Origin: Ulvibacter litoralis
GTDB taxonomy: Bacteria; Bacteroidota; Bacteroidia; Flavobacteriales; Flavobacteriaceae
DNA length: 64,000 nucleotides
Direction of reading: 5' to 3'
NCBI RefSeq assembly: GCF_900102055.1
Contig: NZ_FNBA01000001.1
Span: forward strand, 186,001 to 250,000
Of the stretch, positions 1-9,485 are shown piece by piece (positions within the stretch are counted from its first letter, which is position 1; every line of letters starts with the position of its first letter). The translations under genes and the position numbers were made by a program. Below the pieces are notes generated by a model. It was not told the DNA's origin, ran no database searches, and saw nothing but the letters and a program-made list of their open reading frames with translations.

Positions 1-966
1 ATCCCACGATTCCGGAATTGCATTATACATTTCGACCAGCGCAAAATCTGTTAGCGCATTGTTTGCTTTTAATTCGGCACCACTCATGGTAAAATTCGTT
101 TGCAAATCTGGACTTTCTTCGCCCGTTGCGCACACAGGCCCTGGACTCATCCAATTAAACCGAACGGTCCAAAAAGCAGGATCGCTATTATCCAAACAGT
201 GATTTGCGGTAAGTAAATACGGTGTTTTGTCTGCTTGCGAATTGTTCACTAAAGCGGCAGAACACAAATAGCCATTTCCTAAGGTTAATAAAGCAACTGC
301 TTTTTTTACCACATCTTTTTTACTGTCAAAATCATCTCCAATAGGACAATTTACATCATAATTACATGCTCCAGAATCATTCATACCGCGATTTGCTCCT
401 ACAAATTGAGAAACACGATCCATTCGATATCCATGAATTATACTACCAATAGAAATATTCGCCTCTTCATTCACACTCTCTGGCTCAAAATATTCAATCC
501 AGATTAGATCTCCTGTCACAAACCAAGATCCTAATATTTTATTGGCTCGGTTTTGTTTAGAAGAATAGGTCTGTGACACTTCAGAACGATCGCTATTATA
601 AAGATGAAGTGTTGTTCCTTTTGGCAAGTAGAAACTATTAAAATTCACACTTAAATTAAGTGCGTTTGGCGATTTTATAGCACCGCGCCATATTCTTCCA
701 ATATTCGGAATGTCTGTCCATTGGCCTGTTTCAGAAAAATCGATATCAAGCCTTCTTTCAACTCCATAACGCCAAGGAAGTGTTTTATCTAAATCATTTA
801 TACTATCCTCTACAGCCAAAGCTTCTAAGTTAATAGACGGAAGCTGAACAATAGGAACATTTGTTGTGATAGGTAGTCGCCAACTAACAGGAACTGTTTC
901 TATCTCTTGCGAAAAAGAGCTTAGAACAGTAAAGCAGATAAAACATAGAAGTAAAAATCGTTTCAC
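1..966 (-). CDS. Secreted trypsin-like serine protease, 3' part outside the window
   Basis: The reading frame opens with a GTG at 964-966 and runs off the left edge after 322 codons. An in-frame stop lies six codons upstream of the GTG and no ATG lies between, so GTG is the likely start. The N-terminus is a signal peptide (KRFLLLCFICFTVLSSFSQ), so the product is exported. The segment GYLCSAALVNN followed by PYLLTANHC carries the catalytic His of the chymotrypsin fold, and ALTDFALVEM about 50 residues later fits the catalytic Asp. The Ser region is beyond the window. The long N-terminal part before the protease domain resembles lysyl endopeptidase-like enzymes common in Bacteroidetes; the substrate is unknown. 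Confidence 0.8.
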   Translation of the reverse strand, partial: MKRFLLLCFICFTVLSSFSQEIETVPVSWRLPITTNVPIVQLPSINLEALAVEDSINDLDKTLPWRYGVERRLDIDFSETGQWTDIPNIGRIWRGAIKSPNALNLSVNFNSFYLPKGTTLHLYNSDRSEVSQTYSSKQNRANKILGSWFVTGDLIWIEYFEPESVNEEANISIGSIIHGYRMDRVSQFVGANRGMNDSGACNYDVNCPIGDDFDSKKDVVKKAVALLTLGNGYLCSAALVNNSQADKTPYLLTANHCLDNSDPAFWTVRFNWMSPGPVCATGEESPDLQTNFTMSGAELKANNALTDFALVEMYNAIPESWD

Positions 967-1043
967 TCGTAAGGTTTGTTAGTTAGCAAACAATCATACT
1001 AAAATAGCTATTTAAATTGGGATTTGAAAATCAATTTGTTACA

Positions 1044-1077
1044 AAATAAAAAACCCCGATGAAACATCGGGGTTTTA
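1044..1077 (-). terminator. Intrinsic terminator after queA
   Basis: A perfect 12-bp stem (1050-1061 with 1065-1076, 3-base loop) contains CCCCGATG/CATCGGGG. Read leftward it is followed by a run of T, as expected for a Rho-independent terminator ending the pheA-to-queA cluster. It lies 22 bases after the queA stop. Confidence 0.9.
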
Positions 1078-1097
1078 GTAGAATTATTGAACGTTAC

Positions 1098-2153
1098 TTA
1101 GATAATAAGCATTGCGTCTCCGTAGGTATAGAACCTGTATTTTTCTTTAATTGCTTCATCGTACGCTTTCTTAATAAAATCGTGTCCTGCGAATGCAGAA
1201 ACCATCATTAATAAAGTTGATTTTGGCGTATGGAAGTTCGTTATCATCGCATTTGCAATACTAAAATCGTATGGAGGAAAAATAAACTTATTTGTCCAAC
1301 CCGAATATGCATTTAATCTATATCCTGAAGACACCGAGCTTTCTAGAGCACGCATTGCAGTTGTACCTACAGCACACACACGTTTTTTTCTTTCAATCCC
1401 GTTGTTGATAATTTTTGCTGCAGCTTCATCAATGATCATCTCTTCAGAATCCATTTTATGCTTCGAAAGGTCTTCAACCTCAACAGAGCTAAACGTACCT
1501 AGACCTACGTGAAGTGTTACTTCCGCAAAGTCAATTCCTTTTATCTCTAAACGTTTTAGCAAATGCTTCGAAAAGTGCAATCCAGCAGTTGGTGCTGCTA
1601 CTGCTCCTTCATTTTTTGCAAAAATAGTTTGGTAACGCTCTGCATCTTCTGGCTCTACCTCTCTTTTAATGTATTTTGGAAGTGGCGTTTCACCAAGTTC
1701 GGTTAGTTTATTTCTAAACTCTTCATACGAACCATCAAACAAGAAACGCAATGTTCTTCCTCTTGAAGTTGTATTATCGATTACTTCAGCAACTAATGTT
1801 TCGTCATCGCCAAAGTATAATTTATTTCCAATTCTAATTTTACGTGCAGGATCTACCAACACATCCCAAAGACGTGTCTCAGGATTTAACTCACGCAACA
1901 AAAACACTTCGATTCTCGCTCCTGTTTTTTCTTTATTTCCGAACAAACGTGCTGGAAAAACTTTTGTGTTATTAAGAACCAAAACATCATCTTCTTCAAA
2001 ATAATCGATAAGATCTTTAAACATTTTATGCTCAATAGTTTGCTCTTTTCGGTTTAACACCATTAATCGAGCCTCATCTCTGTTATCGGCTGGGTATTCG
2101 GCCAAAAGTTCGTCTGGAAGATTAAATTGAAAAGCAGAAAGTTTCATTCCCAT
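1098..2153 (-). CDS. queA: S-adenosylmethionine:tRNA ribosyltransferase-isomerase
   Basis: QueA transfers and isomerises the ribosyl part of SAM onto 7-aminomethyl-7-deazaguanine in tRNA, giving epoxyqueuosine. The 351 residues match the usual family length. Characteristic segments are [13 protein letters not shown] near the N-terminus, [14 protein letters not shown] near residue 60, APTAGLHFS in the middle and [19 protein letters not shown] near the C-terminus. The protein could start at Met1 or at Met3 ([11 protein letters not shown]); Met3 fits the family better. It is the last gene of the leftward cluster, 76 bases after aroA, and a terminator follows it. Confidence 0.95.
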   Translation of the reverse strand: MGMKLSAFQFNLPDELLAEYPADNRDEARLMVLNRKEQTIEHKMFKDLIDYFEEDDVLVLNNTKVFPARLFGNKEKTGARIEVFLLRELNPETRLWDVLVDPARKIRIGNKLYFGDDETLVAEVIDNTTSRGRTLRFLFDGSYEEFRNKLTELGETPLPKYIKREVEPEDAERYQTIFAKNEGAVAAPTAGLHFSKHLLKRLEIKGIDFAEVTLHVGLGTFSSVEVEDLSKHKMDSEEMIIDEAAAKIINNGIERKKRVCAVGTTAMRALESSVSSGYRLNAYSGWTNKFIFPPYDFSIANAMITNFHTPKSTLLMMVSAFAGHDFIKKAYDEAIKEKYRFYTYGDAMLII

Positions 2154-2229
2154 AGTTAAATATTTATGTGTGTAAAAGGTGGCAAATATACAACCTCAGC
2201 ATAGGCGTTGTCAAGTAAATAGCGAATTA

Positions 2230-3480
2230 TTATTGAAAATCTGCAAGAACACCCATTTTCTGTATGTCCTCCCAAAAGCTTGGAAAGGATTTTGTTACCA
2301 CCATCGGGTCGTTCATACAAACCAAAAACTGAAGTGCAAGTGGCGCAAATGCCATTGCCATTCTATGATCAGAATAGGTGTCTACGACAATAGTTTCTTT
2401 TGTTTTTTCTGAAAGGGCTTTGATATTACAAGATTCTAGCTGTAATGAATCGTTAGTAATTGAAACTTGAGCGCCAAATTTTTCAAGTTCATTTTTCAGT
2501 GCTGAAAGGCGATCGGTTTCTTTAATCTTCAGTGTATGTAAGCCTGTGAGTGTACAACCTATTCCTAATCCAAAACAAGTTACCACGATAGTTTGTGCTA
2601 TATCGGGCGTGTTAGCAAGGTCAACAATAAGATTGGTTACATGTTTCTCTTCGGAAGCTGATAGCGTTACGGATGTTTCCGAAGCATTAAAAACAGTTTT
2701 CACCCCCAACTCTTTATAAATTGAAGCCAATGCTGCATCACCTTGAAGGCTTTTTTCCGAATAACTACTTATTGTTACTGAAGGTATTGCGCCCAAGGCT
2801 ACAAAACTGTAAAAATATGAAGCCGAACTCCAATCCGACTCTACAACACATTCTGTTTGTGAAACATTGCTCTTTGGATGTACTGTTAAGGTATTTCCTT
2901 TAAATGTATTTTCAATACTTAAAGCATCTAACAATGCCAATGTCATTTTTATATACGGCACCGATGTGATTTTCCCTTCTAAAGAAATGGTGAGCCCGTG
3001 AGGCAATGAAGGCGCTATAAGTAACAAGGCAGAAATATACTGACTGCTTACATTTGCTTTTAAAGTTACTTGGTTGTGAATGATTTTCTTTCCCGAAATT
3101 TGCAATGGCGGATACCCTTCTTCTTTCAAATACGTGATAGAAGCTCCTAGAGAACACAACGCATCTACTAAAATTTTAATCGGTCTTTCGTGCATTCGTT
3201 TGCTTCCCGAAAGTGTGATTTCGGCACCTTCTTTGGTTGCAAAATAGGCAGTTAAAAACCGCATTGCTGTTCCGGCATGATGTACATCTACCAATCCACT
3301 TTCTACTTGCAATGCTTTTTGAAGTACGCGAGTATCGTCACTTTCTGAAAGATTTTTTATTGCAATAGAAGGATACAATGCTTGCAACAACAGTAATCTA
3401 TTTGATTCACTCTTTGAGCCCGTTACTTTAATGAAAGTTTCTTTTTTAGAGACTCTCGTATGTTTCAATAATGCTTTCAT
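2230..3480 (-). CDS. aroA: 3-phosphoshikimate 1-carboxyvinyltransferase (EPSP synthase)
   Basis: This is the sixth shikimate-pathway enzyme: it joins PEP to shikimate 3-phosphate. The 416 residues are slightly shorter than E. coli AroA (427). TGSKSESNRLLLLQAL (about residues 20-35) carries the phosphate-binding Lys23, HAGTAMRFLTAY matches the NAGTAMRFL motif, and TYSDHRMAMAFAPLAL near the C-terminus is the substrate-closing signature. The start codon overlaps the stop of the small membrane-protein gene by one base (TAATG), which suggests coupled translation. The distal DAHP synthase and pheA genes of the same cluster serve the same pathway. Confidence 0.95.
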   Translation of the reverse strand: MKALLKHTRVSKKETFIKVTGSKSESNRLLLLQALYPSIAIKNLSESDDTRVLQKALQVESGLVDVHHAGTAMRFLTAYFATKEGAEITLSGSKRMHERPIKILVDALCSLGASITYLKEEGYPPLQISGKKIIHNQVTLKANVSSQYISALLLIAPSLPHGLTISLEGKITSVPYIKMTLALLDALSIENTFKGNTLTVHPKSNVSQTECVVESDWSSASYFYSFVALGAIPSVTISSYSEKSLQGDAALASIYKELGVKTVFNASETSVTLSASEEKHVTNLIVDLANTPDIAQTIVVTCFGLGIGCTLTGLHTLKIKETDRLSALKNELEKFGAQVSITNDSLQLESCNIKALSEKTKETIVVDTYSDHRMAMAFAPLALQFLVCMNDPMVVTKSFPSFWEDIQKMGVLADFQ

Positions 3481-3719
3481 TAATGACGCTCTTGATCTTT
3501 CAATTTTGCTTTAAACTTTCCGAAGGTTACAAAAAAACCATATACAAGTCCTGCTGCTAAAACTCCAACGATAAATTTAAGAGGATCTCTTTCAGAAAAA
3601 AATGTTGCACTAAAACCATCGATAGCCCATTTAATAAGAACGAATACTGCCGAAAAAATCACCGCTAATGAAACTACCGATTTCCAAAAGCCTTTATGAT
3701 TCATTACTTTTTTTATCAT
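3480..3719 (-). CDS. Small two-helix membrane protein, function unknown
   Basis: The 79-residue protein has two hydrophobic segments, about residues 14-32 (VVSLAVIFSAVFVLIKWAI) and 47-66 (FIVGVLAAGLVYGFFVTFGK), each flanked by Lys/Arg, so it is probably an inner-membrane hairpin. It overlaps its neighbours by one base at both ends (TAATG at 3717-3721 and 3478-3482), which ties its translation to the mazG-like gene and to aroA. This tight packing argues that it is a real gene. I do not recognise a named family. Confidence 0.75.
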   Translation of the reverse strand: MIKKVMNHKGFWKSVVSLAVIFSAVFVLIKWAIDGFSATFFSERDPLKFIVGVLAAGLVYGFFVTFGKFKAKLKDQERH

Positions 3720-4045
3720 TATTGCAATTTTTTATTGTTGTGATGGCGATCGTGATCGCGCTTGGTTTTTAAATCTAGTTTTTTATTGAAAGCTTCTTGA
3801 AGGTTCACTCCGGTCTGATTTGCTAGGCATAACACCACAAAAACCACATCGGCTAATTCTTCTCCTAAATCTTTATTCTTATCACTTTCTTTTTCACTTT
3901 GCTCTCCATAACGGCGTGCTATAATTCGAGCCACCTCACCTACTTCTTCTGTAAGCTGCGCCATGTTTGTGAGTTCATTAAAATAACGTACTCCGTGTTC
4001 TTTAATCCAATCATCAACTGCCGCTTGGGCGTCTTGAATATTCAT
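3719..4045 (-). CDS. MazG-like nucleotide pyrophosphohydrolase
   Basis: The single-domain 108-residue protein has the all-alpha NTP pyrophosphohydrolase signature: QLTEEVGEVARII (EExxE metal site) followed by LGEELADVVFVVLCLAN (ExxD metal site). Members hydrolyse non-canonical or excess (d)NTPs to NMP and pyrophosphate. The C-terminus is a basic, His-rich tail (KRDHDRHHNNKK). It lies 3 bases after the upstream DUF3857 gene and overlaps the next gene by one base, so it is inside an operon. The substrate cannot be deduced. Confidence 0.85.
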   Translation of the reverse strand: MNIQDAQAAVDDWIKEHGVRYFNELTNMAQLTEEVGEVARIIARRYGEQSEKESDKNKDLGEELADVVFVVLCLANQTGVNLQEAFNKKLDLKTKRDHDRHHNNKKLQ

Positions 4046-4048
4046 ATT

Positions 4049-6079
4049 TTATGCTTTAACTAATACTATTTTTTCTTTCTCTTTTTCTATTAAAAGTTCG
4101 TAAAACTTTTTAAGACTCAAATATTCATCTGCACCGATAAAAGGCTCATTAACAGAATATTCTACTGAAATTTGAATTTTCCCTCCTGCATTTGACAGAG
4201 CATATCGAAAACCTAATACATTTCGCTCGGCTACAAAACTAGCACTCTCCGGCATCGACTCTACTTGATATCCTTCAGGAATAGCAATTGTAACAAGGTA
4301 TCTATCCTTCACAGGGTACATAAAATCTATTGGATACTTTCGATCGTCTAATTTAAAAGGACTTTCTTCAGTAGCCAAATATAACAAAGGAGAAAGATAC
4401 AACTTCCCGCCAACCTCTTCAACAGCATCTGTTTTTTCAAAATCGTAACTTAGAACAACAGGCTTATATAATGTTTTTAAATTTTCAAATTCAATATTAG
4501 ACACTTCTATTTCGCCCTTATCTTTCTCGATTATTTTACGAACATCGTCTTTATTAACATTTGCGTAATTATCTCTATAGAGTTTAGAATAATGACCTGT
4601 AAACCTACTTTTTAAAGACCCTGTCGCTGCTAAATCTTCATTAATAGCAACCGTAAGAAGGGTACTTTCTACCGCAGGCTTAGTTGGAATTAAAGGCACC
4701 CATGTAGAGCTTCCTTCCTCACGAATGATACGCCCTTTCCAGTTTAATAGTTCTGGTTTTAGAATATCAATTTCGGCTTCCTTATCTGTAGCATCAAGCA
4801 ATAAAACATGATTGCTAATCTCAACCCCACAAATTAAATAGTTAAACCCATTTCTGGTAGGAAATAAAGGAATTCCATTTTTCTTAGTACTCAATAGAAT
4901 AGGGTTTGCATTTAACCCTGCATAGCGCAACATTGCCGTTAGCATTAGATTAATATCTGCAACATTCCCTGTACCTTCTTTAAAAGCATTTCTAACTCCG
5001 TTTTGAGAATAAAGACTATTGAAGTTATTCCATGCCATTTTCTTTTTTACAAACTCAAAAATTAGCAGTGTTTTTTCTTCAGGACTACTTACACCACTAA
5101 GCAATGTATCAATTTCGTCTTTGAAATAATTGCTTTTATTTAACTGTACTCCAAAACCACTAGAATTATAAATAGAGTTAGAAACAGCTTCCCAAGTAGT
5201 TGCATAGCTATCCACACTAGAATTTGGATATTGAACGTATGACAACTCCATTTTTAATGAAGCACTATAATTATCTAGATAAGGAGCATAAGGCTCTTCT
5301 TTCAAGGCTGGAACATTATCAATATCTACAGTATAAATATTCTCTTTAAATGTGATATCGGTTCTTTCAACTTTACTTGCATCCCTTAAATCGGCAGCAC
5401 TACCCGATCTAGTTCCTAATTTATAGGAATAAGACATTGTACGATCTCTAGCATTATTTTTAATTTGATAAGGCAGCCATCCGTTTTGATGTAATTTATA
5501 GTTATAATATTCTGGCACTGCAATTCGCAAACTCACTTTATTTACTGGAATTGTTTCTTGAAAACGATACTCATCAATTCCGTTGATATAGGCCGATTTT
5601 ATGGAGTATTTGAATTCGATGACACACCCTTCTTTTAAATCGGGCATGGTAAATTTTTCTTCATTCCAAAACTCATTCACTTCTTCTTTAAAAATCCCAC
5701 TTTTAGTCAGTTTTTTCTCTTGAACTTTACCCGACTCATCCAAATAATACGTGTATGCCTTCAGTCCCGTTAAGTCTTCTTCTTTACCTCCTTCAGCTTG
5801 ATAAAGAATTATTTGTTTTGTAGCCCAATCAAACCCCTCTTTATCGTAAATTTTAATGCGCTCATGAAAATCTTCTACAATATAAAAACCCCAATCTACA
5901 GATTGTTCGTAACTCGCTTTATACTCTCTATACAAGATAGCTGCATGTGCTTCAGGGTCGGTAGGATGTGATTTTTCTTTAAGTTCTTCAACAGATACCT
6001 TTCCAAACTTGAAGTTTTGAGCTACGGAAATTTGAACTGTAAATACAAAAATAAATAAGAATAATGTGTTACGTTTCAT
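4049..6079 (-). CDS. Exported DUF3857/transglutaminase-like protein with degenerate active site
   Basis: The 676-residue protein has a signal peptide (MKRNTLFLFIFVFTVQISVAQ), an N-terminal DUF3857-like beta region and a transglutaminase-like fold around residues 330-430. At the position of the catalytic Cys (GDCKD-type motif) it reads GNVAD (Val373). The catalytic His position reads FNYL (Tyr414). The third acid is kept (LLLDATD, Asp429). It is therefore probably not a peptidase or transglutaminase and may be a binding or structural paralogue of the neighbouring 6090-8003 product. The genes are 10 bases apart. Such proteins occur widely in Bacteroidetes periplasms with unknown function. Confidence 0.8.
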   Translation of the reverse strand: MKRNTLFLFIFVFTVQISVAQNFKFGKVSVEELKEKSHPTDPEAHAAILYREYKASYEQSVDWGFYIVEDFHERIKIYDKEGFDWATKQIILYQAEGGKEEDLTGLKAYTYYLDESGKVQEKKLTKSGIFKEEVNEFWNEEKFTMPDLKEGCVIEFKYSIKSAYINGIDEYRFQETIPVNKVSLRIAVPEYYNYKLHQNGWLPYQIKNNARDRTMSYSYKLGTRSGSAADLRDASKVERTDITFKENIYTVDIDNVPALKEEPYAPYLDNYSASLKMELSYVQYPNSSVDSYATTWEAVSNSIYNSSGFGVQLNKSNYFKDEIDTLLSGVSSPEEKTLLIFEFVKKKMAWNNFNSLYSQNGVRNAFKEGTGNVADINLMLTAMLRYAGLNANPILLSTKKNGIPLFPTRNGFNYLICGVEISNHVLLLDATDKEAEIDILKPELLNWKGRIIREEGSSTWVPLIPTKPAVESTLLTVAINEDLAATGSLKSRFTGHYSKLYRDNYANVNKDDVRKIIEKDKGEIEVSNIEFENLKTLYKPVVLSYDFEKTDAVEEVGGKLYLSPLLYLATEESPFKLDDRKYPIDFMYPVKDRYLVTIAIPEGYQVESMPESASFVAERNVLGFRYALSNAGGKIQISVEYSVNEPFIGADEYLSLKKFYELLIEKEKEKIVLVKA

Positions 6080-6089
6080 GGGTTGGTTT

Positions 6090-8003
6090 TTAAATTGTTT
6101 TTGGCGTAATTAGCATTTTGGTTTTATCGTATTTCGCTATTTTTTTTCTGAAAGAGCGGTATTTAGCATAGTCTTCAGGAGGAAAAACTCCTTTAGTGAT
6201 AAGTAACACTCGTGTATATTCAATTTTGTTTTTAGAAATCTCTTTGAAGCTAATTGTATAACTTCCAAACTTGCTTTCTAGGTGTTTTTCTTCTGGCAAA
6301 CCTTCAAAAACATACCCTTCTGGTAATTCAATTTCAAAACGATCTACGTCTTTATACCCCATTGCAATATTTAGTTTCTGCTTTCTATTGAGAATTCTTG
6401 ATGGAATGTATTGCGACTGATTAAATACATTGACGCAAAACAATAAATCATCACCCACAAGGGTGGTGTATTTAGGAGCATTAACCTCTAAATTTTCCGT
6501 AAAAACAATGTCTGTTCGATTATTATCTAATGTCGCTTTTTCAATTTCTAGCCCCGTTATATAGGACCATCTTTTTTTATAAGCAGTAATAAGATCTTCA
6601 CTCGTTTTCTTTTCGAAATAGTATTTGTCGTCATATTGAAGTCCTTTAGACACTTCCTGAAAACTTGCTGCAATACCTCCTTCAGGATTGACCGCAATTT
6701 TTCCTACTGTTTCTTGTAAATTTTCTTCAGAGCTATATGCTTTTGTATGCACAATCTTGCCTCCTTCTGGTGTTATAATAAGCACGTCTCTATCGTCTGA
6801 AAAATTTCCGCCAAAACCAAACGGTGCATCTTGACTTGTACATTCTAACCAGATTATATCATCGCCTTCAGGAATTCCTAAAATAACGTGATTCCCTTCT
6901 ATTCCTGAAAAGCCTTCAGTAATATCTAATTCATCATCTCCCGAATATAATATCGTGTAATACGATGGAACACCGACCGCATCTAATAACACCTTCATAT
7001 AATTAGAAAGTGCCTTACAATCGCCATAACTTAATTTATCTACATCTGAAGCCAACATCGGTTTCCAGCCTCCAATACCAATTTGCACACTTATATAGCG
7101 CACCTTATCTTGAAGGTATTGATATATTTTACGTGCCTTTCCAATATTGGTAGTTTCATCTTTTACTAAAGATTTCATTTTAGCAACCGTAGCTTCTGGA
7201 ACATCCTTTACATCATACAATAAATTACGTTCCATCCAAGCCCCATATTCGGCCCAATCTTTTGCTCGAGCTTCAACACCACTTAAATAAAACCTATCTA
7301 ATGAAAATCGAGCTCGCGGAGCTATACTCTCAAAAGGCAAACTGCCTTCTTCATATTGGATTGCAGGAATATTGGTTGCTGTATACTCAAATGAATTTGG
7401 ACCTTCCGAAGTATCTATAGTATATCCTTCAAAGTTTGTATGTAATGACCTTGGCTTATTTTCCGGGTCAAAAATCAACTTATAGGTGCTTTTTTTTGTG
7501 CTTGAAGCATAATCTTCTGTTGGCATCCATCCTTTAATAAAAGCGGTAGTAGAACTTTCAAGAGAAGAATTAAACACTAGTGTATAAGGATATGCTGCTG
7601 GAGTATAATTTAAATAAAGAACGCGATCATCACTGTATAAATTTACACCTCCTACCGCACTAGCGTCTGTGAAATCTTTTTTCTTGTAATGTTGAATTTC
7701 TTTACCAAATGCATCGTAAACACGTACTTCTGCTTTTTTAATTGTTGTATAATTATCGTAATGTAAATAACTATCTACATGTCGATTTCCATTTTTATTC
7801 AGCACAGTAATCGCACGATAAGACGTGTACATCATTTTTTTCTCTTCGGAAACATCTATCTCTGTATATTCACTTAGTAATACACTGTTAGCCTTATTAA
7901 CTAACTCTAAAGGAATAGCCGCAATAGAATAATCTGTTTGCGAAAAAACACATTGAAAAACCCCTAAAAATAGAAGTAGGGAACATTTATACATAAGTTG
8001 CAT
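6090..8003 (-). CDS. Exported DUF3857/transglutaminase-like protein
   Basis: The 637-residue protein has a signal peptide ending near residue 21 (CVFSQ). The N-terminal half is DUF3857-like. The transglutaminase-like core holds Cys329 in YGDCKALSNYMKVLL, His372 in GNHVILG and, at the third position, Glu387 in IWLECTSQ where Asp is more usual. It is the plausible active member of the pair with the downstream gene at 4049-6079. The substrate is unknown; it probably acts in the periplasm or at the outer membrane. Confidence 0.82.
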   Translation of the reverse strand: MQLMYKCSLLLFLGVFQCVFSQTDYSIAAIPLELVNKANSVLLSEYTEIDVSEEKKMMYTSYRAITVLNKNGNRHVDSYLHYDNYTTIKKAEVRVYDAFGKEIQHYKKKDFTDASAVGGVNLYSDDRVLYLNYTPAAYPYTLVFNSSLESSTTAFIKGWMPTEDYASSTKKSTYKLIFDPENKPRSLHTNFEGYTIDTSEGPNSFEYTATNIPAIQYEEGSLPFESIAPRARFSLDRFYLSGVEARAKDWAEYGAWMERNLLYDVKDVPEATVAKMKSLVKDETTNIGKARKIYQYLQDKVRYISVQIGIGGWKPMLASDVDKLSYGDCKALSNYMKVLLDAVGVPSYYTILYSGDDELDITEGFSGIEGNHVILGIPEGDDIIWLECTSQDAPFGFGGNFSDDRDVLIITPEGGKIVHTKAYSSEENLQETVGKIAVNPEGGIAASFQEVSKGLQYDDKYYFEKKTSEDLITAYKKRWSYITGLEIEKATLDNNRTDIVFTENLEVNAPKYTTLVGDDLLFCVNVFNQSQYIPSRILNRKQKLNIAMGYKDVDRFEIELPEGYVFEGLPEEKHLESKFGSYTISFKEISKNKIEYTRVLLITKGVFPPEDYAKYRSFRKKIAKYDKTKMLITPKTI

Positions 8004-8062
8004 TATATTGGGAGGGAGTAATAAAGGGTCAATATAAAAAGATTAATTAAAAAATAAAGAAC

Positions 8063-8515
8063 TTATTCTCTTTTTTTAGAATCTATTAAAATTGTTACTG
8101 GCCCATCGTTTACAAGGGCTACGTCCATCATTGCGCCAAAAGAACCTGTCTGAACTATCCTACCCAACTGTTTTTCAAGCTGTAACACAAACAACTCATA
8201 TAACGGAATAGCAACTTCAGGTCTAGCCGCCTTGATAAAGGAAGGTCGGTTCCCTTTTTTGGTGCTTGCATGTAAAGTAAACTGGCTTACTACAATAATA
8301 TCGCCTTGAACATCCACAATCGAATTATTCATTGCATCATTTTCATCTGAAAAAACACGAAGCTTTACAATTTTTGCAACAAGCCAATCTATATCCTCTT
8401 GCGTGTCTTCTGCTTCAATCCCTAATAAAATAAGAAAACCATGTCCTATTGAAGCAATAATATTCTCTTCAACAGTAACAGAAGCTTTTTTAACACGCTG
8501 GATAACTATTCTCAT
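8063..8515 (-). CDS. dtd: D-aminoacyl-tRNA deacylase
   Basis: Dtd hydrolyses D-aminoacyl-tRNA and mischarged glycyl-tRNA(Ala). The protein begins MRIVIQRV and carries both family signatures: VSQFTLHA (SQFTL, around residues 77-81) and NDGPVTI near the C-terminus, the cross-subunit Gly-Pro motif. The 150-residue length is normal. Its start overlaps the rsgA stop by four bases (ATGA type), so the two are probably co-translated. Confidence 0.95.
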   Translation of the reverse strand: MRIVIQRVKKASVTVEENIIASIGHGFLILLGIEAEDTQEDIDWLVAKIVKLRVFSDENDAMNNSIVDVQGDIIVVSQFTLHASTKKGNRPSFIKAARPEVAIPLYELFVLQLEKQLGRIVQTGSFGAMMDVALVNDGPVTILIDSKKRE

Positions 8516-9465
8516 TCGTTGGTATAGATGTCTTTTCGGTAGTGTTCTTCTTCCCCGTCAATTATTTGCAAATAACTTTTATAACGAGTCCATGCAATCT
8601 CTTCATTTTCTAAAGCCTCCTTTACAGCGCAATGCGGCTCTTCAATATGCAAACAGTTGTTAAATTTACAATGCTCTTTCAGTTTAAAAAACTCAGGAAA
8701 ATAACCTCCTAATTCTTCTTTTTCAACTTCAACCACACCAAAACCTTTAATTCCTGGTGTGTCTATAATTTGTGCTCCAAAAGAAAGATCGAACATTTCA
8801 GCAAAAGTAGTCGTGTGCTGCCCTTGCATGTGCTGATTAGAAATTTCGGTCGTTTTGAGGTTTAAATTGGGTTCAATCGCATTTACAAGGGTCGATTTTC
8901 CCACACCACTATGTCCAGAAAACATACTTACTTTCCCTTTCATCATCTCCTTCAGCTTATCGATATTTTTTCCGGTAATGGCAGAGATCCCCATACACTC
9001 GTAACCAATATCACGATAAAGAGCTGCTAGGTATTTTACTTCTAGCAACTCGTCTTCGGTATACGTATCTATTTTATTAAAAAGTAAGATGGCTTTTATT
9101 TCGTACGCTTCCGCAGTCACCAAAAACCGATCTATAAAAGAGGTAAATGTGGGCGGATTATTAAGCGTGATGAGCAGAAAAGCAATGTCAATATTTGCAG
9201 CAATAATATGAGTTTGCTTCGAAAGATTTACCGACTTGCGAATAATGTAATTTTCGCGTTCTTCGATAATGGTGATAATTCCGATGGTTTCATCCCCTTT
9301 TGTTTCTACTTCAAACTGCACGTGATCTCCTACCGACACTGGATTGGTACTCTTAATTCCTTTAATACGAAACTTCCCTTTAATACGGCATTCGTAAAAA
9401 GTACCATCTTCAGCTTTCACCGTGTACCAACTTCCTGTAGATTTATAGACAACGCCTTTCTTCAT
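8512..9465 (-). CDS. rsgA: Ribosome small-subunit-dependent GTPase A
   Basis: RsgA is a circularly permuted GTPase that assists late 30S maturation. An N-terminal OB fold (about 1-75) is followed by G4 NKID (130-133), G1 GHSGVGKST (184-192) and G3 DTPG (about 235), in the permuted order. The C-terminal zinc site is C266-x4-C271-x-H273-x5-C279. The 317-residue length is typical. The gene sits 20 bases after the DAHP synthase gene and overlaps dtd by four bases. Confidence 0.95.
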   Translation of the reverse strand: MKKGVVYKSTGSWYTVKAEDGTFYECRIKGKFRIKGIKSTNPVSVGDHVQFEVETKGDETIGIITIIEERENYIIRKSVNLSKQTHIIAANIDIAFLLITLNNPPTFTSFIDRFLVTAEAYEIKAILLFNKIDTYTEDELLEVKYLAALYRDIGYECMGISAITGKNIDKLKEMMKGKVSMFSGHSGVGKSTLVNAIEPNLNLKTTEISNQHMQGQHTTTFAEMFDLSFGAQIIDTPGIKGFGVVEVEKEELGGYFPEFFKLKEHCKFNNCLHIEEPHCAVKEALENEEIAWTRYKSYLQIIDGEEEHYRKDIYTNE

Positions 9466-9485
9466 CTTGCAAAGTTGCGAACTTT

